DNA of 27,225 bases from VBDM01 sp035519135 (GCA_035519135.1 DATIWX010000049.1:1-27225); one strand, 5' to 3'. Counted from the first letter of the stretch, positions 17,133 through 25,976 are shown. Notes: generated by a model not told the origin, from the sequence alone. Numbers and translations: made by a program.

Positions 17133-18430
17133 GCCTGCTCCTCGACGCCCTGAAGAAAGCGGAGCTCGCCAAGCAGATCGCCAAGGCGGATTCGCCTGCG
17201 CCTGAACAGGCCGCCGAGGCCGAGCCCGCCGCGGAGGAGTCGGCGCCTCGCGCGATCACGACCCGCGCGAAGCTCCCCGACATCACACAGCCCCTGGAGA
17301 TTCTCACCGACGACCTGCCTTCCTCGGAACAGAAGCCTGCGGAGACGTCAGCTTCGCGCCCCGAGCTGTCGCTCCAGGAGCCGGAGACCTCCGTGCCTGC
17401 GCAGCCGGCCCCGTTGGCGAGTGAACCCGCGCACAGCGGTGGACGCGCCCAGGCAGATCAGCTATTTCAGGTCAAGGAAATGGACTACAACCCGCGTCGA
17501 CCCTTCTATCTCACTCTTTGCGCCCTCGCCCTCGTCGCGGTAGGTTACGGCGGTTATGTGTGGTGGCAGATGCAGCCGCACTACAGTATCCCTCCGGCGG
17601 GTGCGCAGGTCGCTGCGGCCGCGCCTGCGACTCAGGTCGCGATCGTGACCAATCCGGTGCCGACCCCGCCAGCTGCCGTTGCGGCGGCACAGGCCGCGCC
17701 CGCCGCCCCGGCGGCGGCCGCGGTCGCCGTGATCCCACCCATCCAGCCGACGCGGACGGCCCGCCCGAGGTTGCAGCCGCGAAGCACGCCGGCGCCGGCT
17801 GCAGAGAGCCCCGCTGCCGCGGCGGGGGCCGAGCGACCGGTCGAAATCAACGCCCCGATACTCGCCGTCGACCCGCTCGTCCAGCAGGGATATCGGGCAT
17901 TCCAGAGAAACGATCTGGCGGCCGCCCGCGACAGCTATCAGAAGGCGCTCGCGCGCGAGCCCAACAACCGCGACGCGCTGCTCGGGCTCGCCGCCATCGA
18001 CGTGCGCAGCGGCCAGCTCGAGGCAGCGGAAGCGCGCTACCTGAAGCTGCTCGAATTGGATCCGCGCGACAGCCAAGCCGTCGCCTCTCTCGTAGGGCTC
18101 CGCGGGCGGCTCGATCCGGTAGCGGCGGAAAGCCGCCTGAAAACCCTCATCGCAAACCAGCCCGATGTCGCGCAGCTTTACTTTTCACTGGGCAACCAGT
18201 ACGGACAGCAATCGCGATGGTCCGAAGCTCAAGCGGCGTACTTCAAGGCCTACTCGATCGATCCTGAGAATGCCGACTACGCGTTCAATCTGGCTATCAG
18301 CCTCGACCAGCTGCGCCAGAAGAGCCCCGCCCTGGAGTATTACCAGCGCGCGATCGCCCTTGCCGCGAAGCGCACTGCAACGTTCGACCCCGGCCAGGCA
18401 CGCGCGCGCGTGCAGGAGCTGAGCAAATAG
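17129..18430 (+). CDS. mshN: TPR protein, MshN-like pilus/secretion biogenesis factor
   Basis: 433 residues. It opens with MSLLLDALKKAE, the short motif found at the N-terminus of GspB, MshN and related bitopic proteins. After an acidic Pro/Glu/Ala-rich cytoplasmic stretch comes one transmembrane helix (126-147), a long Ala/Pro periplasmic linker (150-240), and TPR-like helical repeats from about 250 to 430 (VQQGYRAFQRNDLAAARDSYQKALAREPNN and following). In MSHA systems the equivalent gene lies next to the secretin and ATPase genes. It probably scaffolds the periplasmic part. The start overlaps the secretin stop by 4 bp. Confidence 0.85.
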   Translation: MSLLLDALKKAELAKQIAKADSPAPEQAAEAEPAAEESAPRAITTRAKLPDITQPLEILTDDLPSSEQKPAETSASRPELSLQEPETSVPAQPAPLASEPAHSGGRAQADQLFQVKEMDYNPRRPFYLTLCALALVAVGYGGYVWWQMQPHYSIPPAGAQVAAAAPATQVAIVTNPVPTPPAAVAAAQAAPAAPAAAAVAVIPPIQPTRTARPRLQPRSTPAPAAESPAAAAGAERPVEINAPILAVDPLVQQGYRAFQRNDLAAARDSYQKALAREPNNRDALLGLAAIDVRSGQLEAAEARYLKLLELDPRDSQAVASLVGLRGRLDPVAAESRLKTLIANQPDVAQLYFSLGNQYGQQSRWSEAQAAYFKAYSIDPENADYAFNLAISLDQLRQKSPALEYYQRAIALAAKRTATFDPGQARARVQELSK

Positions 18431-18438
18431 CCCGTTCA

Positions 18439-20166
18439 ATGAACTCGCCGCGTCTTTCCACCCAAACCGTCTCCCCGCAGGCGAAGCGCCATATCGGGCA
18501 GATTCTGATCTCGCAGGGGATCCTTACCGAGGATCAGCTGCGGATCGCGCTTCTCGAGCAGCTGAAGACCCACCAGCCGGTGGGCAAGCTGCTCGTCAAT
18601 TTGGGCTTCGTGTCCGAGGCAACGCTGCGCGATGCCTTGTCCGAGAAGCTCGGCCTGCAGAGCGTCGACCTCACGCAGATTGTCGTCGATTCGATGGCCT
18701 TGAAGCTGGTGCCCAGGGAATTCTCCAAGCGCCACGCCGTATTTCCGGTGGCGCTCGACCGGGAGGCCCGCAAGCTGATCGTCGCGCTGGCCGACACCAA
18801 CAACATCGTCGCCCTCGATCAGTTGCGCGCGCAGCTGCGCGGCGAATTCTCGATCGAGGCCCGACTCGCGGGCGAAGGCGAGATCGGCCGGGCAATCGAC
18901 CAGTACTACGGTCACGATTTCTCGATCGACGGAATTCTGCACGAGATCGAGACAGGAGAGATCGACTACCAGAGCCTCCAGGCCTCGGGCGACGCCTATT
19001 CGCAGCCCGTAGTGCGCCTCATCTCCGCCTTGCTCGCGGACGCGGTCGAGCGTGGCGCTTCCGACATCCATTTCGAGCCCGAGCAGAGCTTCCTGCGCAT
19101 CCGCTATCGCATCGACGGCGTGCTGCGCCAGATCCGCTCGCTGCACAAGACCTACTGGCCGGCGATGGCGGTGCGCATCAAGGTGATGTCGAAGATGAAC
19201 ATCGCGGAAACGCGGGCTCCGCAAGACGGGCGTATCTCCCTGATGCTCACCGGACGCGCCGTCGATTTCCGCGTCTCCTCGCAAGCGACATCGCACGGCG
19301 AGAACATCGTCCTGCGCATTCTCGACCGGCAGAAGGGCATCGTCCCCCTGGACGGGCTGGGCCTGGAAGCAAGCCAGCTGCAACTTCTGAAGCGGATGAT
19401 CGCGCGGCCCGAAGGCATCATCCTGGTCACCGGCCCCACCGGCAGCGGCAAGACGACCACGCTCTATTCGGTGCTCAACCACATCAACAACGACGGCCTC
19501 AACATCATGACCCTGGAGGATCCGGTCGAATATCCGATGACCTTGATACGCCAGACTTCGGTGAACGAGGCGGCGAAGATGGATTTCGGCAACGGCATCC
19601 GCTCGCTCATGCGGCAGGACCCCGACGTCATCCTCGTGGGTGAGATCCGCGACGAGGACACGGCGACGATGGCGTTCCGGGCGGCGATGACCGGCCACCA
19701 GGTGTACTCGACGCTGCACACCAATTCCGCGGTCGGCGCGATTCCGCGCCTTCTCGACATCGGAATCGTCCCGGACATTCTTGCCGGCAACATCATCGGC
19801 GTGGTGGCGCAGCGCCTGGTCCGGCGCCTGTGCAAGCACTGCAAGCAAGCCTATCAGGCCAGCCCAAGCGAACGCGGCATGACGGGAGTGAAGTCGGACA
19901 AAGCGCCCACCCTGTACCGCGCGGTGGGCTGCGACCAGTGCGACTACCAAGGCTATCGGGGCCGCATGGCCATCATCGAGATCCTGAAAATGGACGGCGA
20001 TCTCGATGAATTGATTGCGCATCGCGCCACCGGTCGCGAAATGCACAAGGCCGCGGTCGCCAAGGGATTTCGGACCCTGGCCGACGATGGCATTCGCCGC
20101 GTGCTCGATGGTTCGACCTCGCTCGAGGAACTGATGCGCGTCGTCGACCTGACTGATCGCATGTAG
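18439..20166 (+). CDS. mshE: Assembly ATPase, MshE/PilB/GspE family
   Basis: 575 residues. An N-terminal MshEN domain (about 17-75) has two half-motifs, HIGQILISQGILTEDQL and VGKLLVNLGFVSEATL, as in c-di-GMP-binding ATPases. The second N-domain is at about 186-290. The catalytic core has Walker A GPTGSGKT (332-339), Asp box TLEDPVEY, Walker B ILVGEIRD (398-405) and His box STLHTN (424-429). Four zinc cysteines are Cys465, Cys468, Cys498 and Cys501. It drives pilin assembly from the cytoplasmic side. No retraction ATPase is encoded nearby. It lies 8 bp after the TPR gene. No clear Shine-Dalgarno is visible, so coupling is likely. Confidence 0.94.
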   Translation: MNSPRLSTQTVSPQAKRHIGQILISQGILTEDQLRIALLEQLKTHQPVGKLLVNLGFVSEATLRDALSEKLGLQSVDLTQIVVDSMALKLVPREFSKRHAVFPVALDREARKLIVALADTNNIVALDQLRAQLRGEFSIEARLAGEGEIGRAIDQYYGHDFSIDGILHEIETGEIDYQSLQASGDAYSQPVVRLISALLADAVERGASDIHFEPEQSFLRIRYRIDGVLRQIRSLHKTYWPAMAVRIKVMSKMNIAETRAPQDGRISLMLTGRAVDFRVSSQATSHGENIVLRILDRQKGIVPLDGLGLEASQLQLLKRMIARPEGIILVTGPTGSGKTTTLYSVLNHINNDGLNIMTLEDPVEYPMTLIRQTSVNEAAKMDFGNGIRSLMRQDPDVILVGEIRDEDTATMAFRAAMTGHQVYSTLHTNSAVGAIPRLLDIGIVPDILAGNIIGVVAQRLVRRLCKHCKQAYQASPSERGMTGVKSDKAPTLYRAVGCDQCDYQGYRGRMAIIEILKMDGDLDELIAHRATGREMHKAAVAKGFRTLADDGIRRVLDGSTSLEELMRVVDLTDRM

Positions 20167-20168
20167 CG

Positions 20169-20187
20169 CGGCGCGCCCTTCGCGCCG
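20169..20187 (+). other. Small GC-rich hairpin between the ATPase and platform genes
   Basis: CGGCGCG at 20169-20175 and CGCGCCG at 20181-20187 form a perfect 7-bp stem with a 5-nt loop. It lies in the 29-bp gap before the ATG at 20196. There is no U-tract, so it is unlikely to terminate. It might influence mRNA stability or relative expression. Confidence 0.35.
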
Positions 20188-20195
20188 GAACCGCC

Positions 20196-21401
20196 ATGGC
20201 ACTGTTCACCTACAAGGCGATCGATACCCGCGGGAAGACCATGCTCGGGCAGATCGAGGCGGTCAACCTCGTCGACCTCGAGCAGCGCCTCAAGCGCATG
20301 GGGCTCGATTTCGTGCGGGGGGGGCCGACCCGTCGCGGAGGAACCTGGCTGCGGGTCGGCTCGATCAAGCGCTCCGAGCTCATCAACTTCTGCTTCCACC
20401 TGGAGCAGCTCACCGCCGCGGGGGTCCCGCTCATCGAATCGTTGATCGACCTGCGCGACACCATCGAAAACGCGCGGTTTCGCGAGGTGATCTCGGGCGT
20501 GATCGAGAGCATTCAGGGCGGGCTCAGGCTGTCGCAAGCGCTCGCCCAGTACCCCCAGATCTTCACCCCGGTGTTCACGAGCCTCGTTCGCGCCGGCGAG
20601 GACACCGGGAAGCTGCCAACCGTCCTGAAGAGTCTCGTCGATACCCTGAAGTGGGAAGACGAGCTCGCGGAGCACATGAAGAAACTCATCATGTACCCGG
20701 CCTTCGTGGGTTCGATCGTTCTGATCGTAACCCTCTTCCTGATGATCTACCTCGTGCCGCAGATGGTCGCGTTCATCAAGAACATGGGGCAGCAGATCCC
20801 CCTGCAGACACGCATCCTCATCGAAGTCTCGGCATTTCTCGTCAACTATTGGTGGGCCGTGATCACGGTTCCCATAATCGCGGTCGCCGGTGTCGTGCTC
20901 GCCGCTCGCGCAAACCCCTCGGTGAGGTATCAGCTCGACCGCCTCAAGCTCGCGCTCCCCGTGTCCGGGGAAATCATGCGCAAGATCATCCTGTCGCGAT
21001 TCGCCAGCATTTTCGCTCTGATGTACGCCTCCGGGATCACCATCCTGGAGGCGATCCGCAGCTCCGAGGAAACTGCCGGCAACATGGTGATCCAGGAAGG
21101 GCTCAAACTCGCGGGCCAGCAAATCGGCGAAGGCAAGAACGTGACCGCCGCGTTCCAGGAGGTCGGGCTATTCCCTCCGCTCGTCGTGAGGATGCTCCGC
21201 GTTGGCGAGGCAACCGGCGCACTCGATACCGCGCTGCTCAACGTGTCGTATTTCTACAACCGTGAAGTGCGCGAATCGATCGCCAAGATCCAGGTCTTGA
21301 TCGAGCCCGCTCTGACCGTGTTCCTCGGGATCATTCTCGGCTGGGTCATGCTTTCCGTCCTGGGGCCGATCTACGACGTGATCACCAAGCTCAAGGTCTA
21401 G
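20196..21401 (+). CDS. mshG: Inner-membrane platform protein, MshG/PilC/GspF family
   Basis: 401 residues with two GspF domains. The first is at about 65-185 with LEQLTAAGVPLIESL and LVRAGEDTGKL, the second at about 270-390 with FALMYASGITILEAI and MLRVGEATGALDTAL. Three membrane segments fit the family: about 168-190, 218-237 and 370-395. The N-terminus MALFTYKAIDTRGK is typical. The protein couples the assembly ATPase to pilin extraction from the membrane. It lies 29 bp after the ATPase gene and 4 bp before the next gene. Confidence 0.95.
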   Translation: MALFTYKAIDTRGKTMLGQIEAVNLVDLEQRLKRMGLDFVRGGPTRRGGTWLRVGSIKRSELINFCFHLEQLTAAGVPLIESLIDLRDTIENARFREVISGVIESIQGGLRLSQALAQYPQIFTPVFTSLVRAGEDTGKLPTVLKSLVDTLKWEDELAEHMKKLIMYPAFVGSIVLIVTLFLMIYLVPQMVAFIKNMGQQIPLQTRILIEVSAFLVNYWWAVITVPIIAVAGVVLAARANPSVRYQLDRLKLALPVSGEIMRKIILSRFASIFALMYASGITILEAIRSSEETAGNMVIQEGLKLAGQQIGEGKNVTAAFQEVGLFPPLVVRMLRVGEATGALDTALLNVSYFYNREVRESIAKIQVLIEPALTVFLGIILGWVMLSVLGPIYDVITKLKV

Positions 21402-21405
21402 GGTC

Positions 21406-22983
21406 GTGCCGGTCAAGCGCCTTTGCTATTTCACCTCCCAGCAGGTCACCGCCTATCGGTCGCACAGGGGCGAGCTGCTCAAGGAAGCCTCCTTCGACAT
21501 GAACGAGAAGGGGGTGGCCGGATTCTCGCGCTACGTGTCGGGTAACCCTGAAAGCCTCTTCTACCTGCTTGCCGATGTCGTAGAGGAGGACTTCTTTCAG
21601 GAAAACCTTCCCTACGTACGCGGCTCGGACCGGCGCGCTTTGCTGGCGCGCAGGCTCGCCCAGCGCTACCGCGACCCCTCGCTCGCTGTACCGATCTCGC
21701 TCGGCTCGGAGACTCACGCGGGCCGCCGAGAAGAACGGGTGCTGTACACCTCGTTCACCAACACGCAGCAATTCCAGCCCTGGATCGAAGCTCTGCGCGC
21801 GAACAAGGTGCGGGTGGTCGGAGTGTTCTCCGTCGCGCTCGTCGCCGCGTCGCTGGGAAAGCGCCTCGGGTTCAAAGCCGCGCGTTACGTCATGGTGAGC
21901 CTGCAGCAGGCGGGCCTGCGCCAGAGCTATATCGAAAACGGCCGGATCCGCTTCTCGCGTATCGTTCGCGTCAACTTTTCCGATCCTCGCGCGATCGCCG
22001 AGGACTGTGCCGCGGAATCTCTCCGAACCCATCAATATCTCGTCAATTCTAGAATTCTGCCGCGCGAGGGGCCGCCGCTCGACGTGCTGGTTCTGGCTCC
22101 AGGCAAGGAGGAGGCACTCTACAATGCGGCCTGCGTCGACTCGCCGCGGCTGCACTTCCACGTGCAAGCTCTCGACAAGGTGGCGCGGAGCGTCGGCTTG
22201 AAGTCGCTGCCGACCGAGGCACTCAGCGAAGCCGTGTTTCTGCAGGTGCTCTCCGAGTACCAGCCGCGCGAACAGTTTGCCGACGACAGCCTGCGGCATT
22301 TCTACCACCTGTGGCGCGGGCGTGTCGCCCTGATCACCGCCGGGGCTGCGGCACTCGGTTTGTGCGGGCTGCTCGCGGGGGGGAAATTTCTCGATGCCTA
22401 TCAGGTCACCCAGGAGGTGGCGGCGGACCGCGCGCAGGAGACGCGGGCATCGGAGGAGTATTCGCGCTTGCAGGAGCGGTTTCCCAAAACACCGACCTCG
22501 ACCGAGAACCTCAGGCTGCTGGTCAAGAATTACCGCACGCTGCTCAAGCAAAGCGCCTCGCCCGGAAACATGTTCAGCGAGATCAGCCAGGCGCTGACGC
22601 CATTGCCTCAGATCGAAATCGACAGGATCGAATGGGAGGTGGGCGGCACAAAGGCGGCGGCAGCCGCCGGCGCCCCCAAAGCGCCGCTAGTCCGTCCGGT
22701 TCCTGCGAGCCCGGCGCAGGCGGGGGCCGCCGACGTGCCGGTCCAGACCGCCGAGATCTCGGGAAGGCTGATCGTGCCGCAAGCGTCCGACTACCGCGCG
22801 GTGACAGCGCTCGTTTCGCAGTTCACCGACGCTCTCCGCGCTCGGCCCGGGACCGAGATCACCCGTACCCAGCTGCCCTTCGACATCAACGCTGAGAAGA
22901 GCCTGAGCGGCGATATCGGGGCGGCAAAGCGGGAGGAAGTGCCGCTGTTCTCCGTGGCGGTCGCGCGACGGAGGGGCACATGA
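21406..22983 (+). CDS. mshI: MshI / PilM-PilN / GspL-like bitopic assembly protein
   Basis: 525 residues, GTG start 4 bp after the platform gene. A cytoplasmic domain of about 300 residues is followed by one transmembrane helix (about 306-327), a coiled-coil-like stretch (about 332-360) and a periplasmic domain including SGRLIVPQASDYRAVTALVSQFTDALRA, which resembles PilN/GspL ferredoxin-like folds. The cytoplasmic part lacks a clear actin-type ATP motif, so PilM homology is inferred from layout and position rather than sequence. It probably forms the inner-membrane alignment complex with the next two products. It overlaps the next gene by ATGA. Confidence 0.7.
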   Translation: MPVKRLCYFTSQQVTAYRSHRGELLKEASFDMNEKGVAGFSRYVSGNPESLFYLLADVVEEDFFQENLPYVRGSDRRALLARRLAQRYRDPSLAVPISLGSETHAGRREERVLYTSFTNTQQFQPWIEALRANKVRVVGVFSVALVAASLGKRLGFKAARYVMVSLQQAGLRQSYIENGRIRFSRIVRVNFSDPRAIAEDCAAESLRTHQYLVNSRILPREGPPLDVLVLAPGKEEALYNAACVDSPRLHFHVQALDKVARSVGLKSLPTEALSEAVFLQVLSEYQPREQFADDSLRHFYHLWRGRVALITAGAAALGLCGLLAGGKFLDAYQVTQEVAADRAQETRASEEYSRLQERFPKTPTSTENLRLLVKNYRTLLKQSASPGNMFSEISQALTPLPQIEIDRIEWEVGGTKAAAAAGAPKAPLVRPVPASPAQAGAADVPVQTAEISGRLIVPQASDYRAVTALVSQFTDALRARPGTEITRTQLPFDINAEKSLSGDIGAAKREEVPLFSVAVARRRGT

Positions 22984-23606
22984 ACATCACCCGCGACGAC
23001 CTGAAGCGCCTGCGCGCGCCCCTTGCGGTAGCCGCGGTGTTGACCGCGGTCGGCGTGGCCACCCTGGTTACCAGCCAGTCTTACCTGGATTCAGCCAAGA
23101 GCGCGCGGGATGCGAGCCGCGCGAGCCGCGTCGCCGCGCAGGAACGCGTCTTGAGGGTTTCCGAGGAAGAGCGCGAAATCCGAGAGAACCTGGTGGATTA
23201 CGAGCGGATGCGCGAGCACGGCATGATGAGCGACCAGAACCGGATCGAATGGATCGAGTCGATCGCGCGCATCAAGAACAGCCGGAAGCTCTTCGAGATC
23301 AGGTACAGGATCGAAGCGCAGCGACCCCTCGACTACCCGGGAATCGTCGCCACCGGCGCTGCCGACCTGGTCGTCAGCCGGATGAAGCTCGACATGCTGT
23401 TGCTGCACGAAGACGACCTTCTGAATTTCCTGGCGGACCTGCAGTCATCCAAGAAGGCGTTCATATCGGTGCGGCAATGCGCAGTGACTCGGGTTGAACG
23501 CGGGGGCCAGAGCGCAACCGCCCTGCAACCGCGCCTGCAGGCCGAATGTCAGCTGGACCTTATTTCGGTGAGAGGCATAAGACCGGGCGAGAAACCCAAT
23601 GCGTAG
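22980..23606 (+). CDS. PilO/MshJ/GspM-like inner-membrane protein
   Basis: 208 residues. A short cytoplasmic N-terminus, one transmembrane helix at about 14-32 (LAVAAVLTAVGVATLVTSQ), a charged helical or coiled-coil region (33-85), then a periplasmic alpha/beta domain with VVSRMKLDMLLLHEDDLLNFLADLQSSKKAFISVRQCAVTR, a layout typical of PilO or GspM. It follows the MshI-like gene with an ATGA overlap and overlaps the next gene by 8 bp. The name rests on layout and position, with little sequence signature. Confidence 0.65.
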   Translation: MNITRDDLKRLRAPLAVAAVLTAVGVATLVTSQSYLDSAKSARDASRASRVAAQERVLRVSEEEREIRENLVDYERMREHGMMSDQNRIEWIESIARIKNSRKLFEIRYRIEAQRPLDYPGIVATGAADLVVSRMKLDMLLLHEDDLLNFLADLQSSKKAFISVRQCAVTRVERGGQSATALQPRLQAECQLDLISVRGIRPGEKPNA

Positions 23607-24018
23607 CCCTTCCGCTCCCCTTCTGACAGGCGTGCTTCTGCTCGGCCTCGCGAATTCCACCGTAGCCGCCGACAATCTCGGGCGTCTCTTTTTCACCCCG
23701 CAGCAGCGCCAGGATCTCGACCGTCGCCGCCAGGCCAACATCCAGGAGTCGGCGGTAACCGTCAACAGCTCCCTCACCGTGAACGGCCAGGTGTCGCGCT
23801 CGCGCGGCAAGAACACCGTCTGGATCAACGGCGTCCCTCAGGAAAATACCAGGAGGCCGCCCGATCCCGCCCGGGTTGTCCTCCCCGCTGGCGAAGGCGA
23901 GCCCTCCGTCAACATCAAGATAGGCCAGACCCTCGACAAGGTCCGCGGCCGCGTCAAGGACCCCATCGAAGGCGGCAGGATCCTCACGCCTTCGGGAAGA
24001 CGTACGCCCCAGCCGTGA
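23599..24018 (+). CDS. Small exported protein, MshK-like
   Basis: 139 residues with a signal peptide (about 1-24, cleavage after TVAA). The mature part has VTVNGQVSRSRGKNTVWINGVPQ at 59-81, the kind of small beta segment found in MshK and in the HR domain of GspC/PilP, which link inner membrane and secretin. The rest is Pro/Arg/Gly-rich and probably flexible. It sits between the PilO-like gene and the pilin genes, with an 8-bp overlap on one side and a GTGA overlap on the other. A role joining inner-membrane proteins to the secretin is inference. Confidence 0.6.
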   Translation: MRSPSAPLLTGVLLLGLANSTVAADNLGRLFFTPQQRQDLDRRRQANIQESAVTVNSSLTVNGQVSRSRGKNTVWINGVPQENTRRPPDPARVVLPAGEGEPSVNIKIGQTLDKVRGRVKDPIEGGRILTPSGRRTPQP

Positions 24019-25976
24019 AGCTCGGGCGACTCCACACCGGAGCGACCGCCCTCCATCAGCGCGGATTCGCCTTGATCGCCATGCTGGCGCTGGCGGCGAT
24101 GATCACCGCTTTCCTGATCTCCATCGGCCTGAACCGCAGCCAGGCCGAGCTGTTGAGCGAGCGCGAGGACCGCAACATGAGCGCGCTGAGGCAGGCAAAG
24201 GCCGCCTTGATCGCCTATGCGGCGAGTGAGGAATGGCAGCTCTACAAGGCTCTGCCAGCCGTTCCTCCGGCCGCCTACTATCAACCCGGCGCACTTCCGT
24301 GTCCCGACAAAAATGATGACGGTGACGCCGACTGCGTCGGCGCAGGTATCACGCCCACCTCGAGCATCATCGGCCGACTGCCGTGGAAGACCCTTGGCGT
24401 TGATGACCTGCGCGATGCCAGCGGCGAGCGCCTTTGGTATGCCCTCTCGTGGAATTTCCGTAAATTGCAAGGAGGCTCGCCTCCAACCGTCATCAACAGC
24501 GACACTCAGGGCCAACTCAACGTTACGGGTACCGCACCCATCAACAACGTTGTCGCAGTCTTGTTTGCACCTGGAGAGTCGGTTTTGAATCAGACCCGCC
24601 CTTCCAATCCGGCGAACCCCGCGCACAATTCTCCGGCGAACTATCTGGAGGGGTTCGATTTAAGCGACCCCGTCAACTACGTTTTTACATCCAACGCTCG
24701 CCCCTCCGACACATTCAACGACCGCCTACTTGTAATCACCCAAGCCGAATTGATGGCAGCGGTCGAGCCGGTGGTCGCCGCCCGGATCGAGCGCGACGTG
24801 AAGCCGTATCTCAACAGCTACGCCTCTGCGTCTCAGTGGGGCCGCTTTCCGTTTCCGGTGAAATTCGGCGTTGGCTTCGATCCGGGAGCGAGCGGCAGCG
24901 GCACGATGCGCCCCCCGATGACCTACTTAGGAAACCCTGTTTACCCTCCCCCTGGTAGCAATTCGTACGGACTGCTGCCCATCGCTGCTGTGGCGATCTC
25001 CGCGGCGAGCAACGCGTCGCCGATCGTCATCACCACCAACTCGGCACATAACCTGTTCGACGGCGACGAGATCTTGGTCTCCGGCGTGCAAGGCAACACG
25101 GCAGCGAATGGCAAGCGGACAGTGACGGTAGTCGATGCTACCCATTTCCAGCTCAACGGCTCCTCCGGCAGCGGGAGCTACATCAGAGGCGGGACCGTTA
25201 CGCGGTCTTACCCCTGGAGCGGCTGGTCGGTGAGCAAGACCGGCGGCTCCGGAATAATCGACAGTATCCTCTGCTCGACGGTAGGCCCTCCTTCTTCTCC
25301 CGGCCTGCAATGCATGTTCCAGGCGCACGACGAATTCTGCGGCCCCGGCAACTGCATTAACAACCTTGGCTTCCGGATTCAAGCGCAGGTCGGCTCAAAC
25401 GCCGGGCGCAGCTTTGCGCGCGTGCCCAACATGTCGGACGTCTCGACCTTGCTCGACGGCGCCCCCAGTGCGTTTCTTTCGGATTCGATCGCGGGCTCGC
25501 TCGACAACACCGGCGTGGGAACGGTCACCTATGTGGCCACCCTCCCTTTCAACTGCACGACCTGCAATCCCAGTTACAGCATCATCGTCACCATTCCGGA
25601 CGTCGTCTCAAGCGACATCGCCAGCGCCGACCTGACCGCCGGCTGGTTCATCGCCAACGAATGGTATCGCCAGACTTTCTACGCCGTGGCCAACGACCTG
25701 CTACCCGGTACCCCTCCCACTACGAACGGGAACTGTGTCGCAAATCCTCCCTGCCTGACCGTGAACAACCTGCCCGCGAAGTTCACAGCGAAGAACGACA
25801 AGCAGGCGATATTGATCCTCGCCGGCCGCACGCTGAACGGCAGCCTCCGGCCATCTGGCACATGGAACGACTATATGGAAGGCGCGAACCAGACCGCGAC
25901 GGCGACCAACACCTATGAGCACCGCGCCGGCTCCCCGAGCTCGATCAACGATCGCGTTGTCGTCGTTGCCCCATGA
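24015..25976 (+). CDS. Oversized GspK/PilX-like pseudopilin with inserted adhesin-type module
   Basis: 653 residues, GTG start overlapping the previous stop. A class III signal lies at HQRG|FALIAMLALAAM, with likely cleavage after Gly17. Position 5 of the mature protein is Ala, not Glu, as in GspK and PilX tip-type subunits. The hydrophobic helix spans 18-38. Next comes LPCPDKNDDGDADC (94-107), a Ca-type loop DxNxDGxxD between Cys96 and Cys107, then GRLPWKTLGVDDLRD. A module at about 324-396 resembles modules repeated in phage tail proteins. Ten cysteines in all suggest disulfides. The C-terminus (LILAGRTLNG to DRVVVV) matches the layout of the next gene product. Likely pilus tip or adhesive subunit (inference). 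Confidence 0.8.
   Translation: MKLGRLHTGATALHQRGFALIAMLALAAMITAFLISIGLNRSQAELLSEREDRNMSALRQAKAALIAYAASEEWQLYKALPAVPPAAYYQPGALPCPDKNDDGDADCVGAGITPTSSIIGRLPWKTLGVDDLRDASGERLWYALSWNFRKLQGGSPPTVINSDTQGQLNVTGTAPINNVVAVLFAPGESVLNQTRPSNPANPAHNSPANYLEGFDLSDPVNYVFTSNARPSDTFNDRLLVITQAELMAAVEPVVAARIERDVKPYLNSYASASQWGRFPFPVKFGVGFDPGASGSGTMRPPMTYLGNPVYPPPGSNSYGLLPIAAVAISAASNASPIVITTNSAHNLFDGDEILVSGVQGNTAANGKRTVTVVDATHFQLNGSSGSGSYIRGGTVTRSYPWSGWSVSKTGGSGIIDSILCSTVGPPSSPGLQCMFQAHDEFCGPGNCINNLGFRIQAQVGSNAGRSFARVPNMSDVSTLLDGAPSAFLSDSIAGSLDNTGVGTVTYVATLPFNCTTCNPSYSIIVTIPDVVSSDIASADLTAGWFIANEWYRQTFYAVANDLLPGTPPTTNGNCVANPPCLTVNNLPAKFTAKNDKQAILILAGRTLNGSLRPSGTWNDYMEGANQTATATNTYEHRAGSPSSINDRVVVVAP
24984..25202 (+). 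other. Inserted FCCH/phage-tail-like beta module within the large pseudopilin
   Basis: Encodes residues 324-396. The stretch reads ASNASPIVITTNSAHNLFDG, then GDEILVSGVQGNTAANGK, then VTVVDATHFQLNGSSGSG and YIRGGTVT. This closely follows a module seen in many phage tail, baseplate and large surface proteins (NASPIxIT...HGLxxGDxVxIxGVxGNTAANGxxTVTVVDxxxFxLNGSxGxGxYxxGGTV), often annotated as FCCH-like. The second pilin gene lacks it, so it looks like an insertion into a shared pilin framework. Confidence 0.65.

Noticed and set aside
18436..20202. 588-codon open frame on the minus strand covering the whole assembly ATPase gene
   Set aside because: It mirrors the plus-strand gene with Walker and zinc motifs. 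The antisense product has no motif and an Asp/His/Arg-rich shadow composition.
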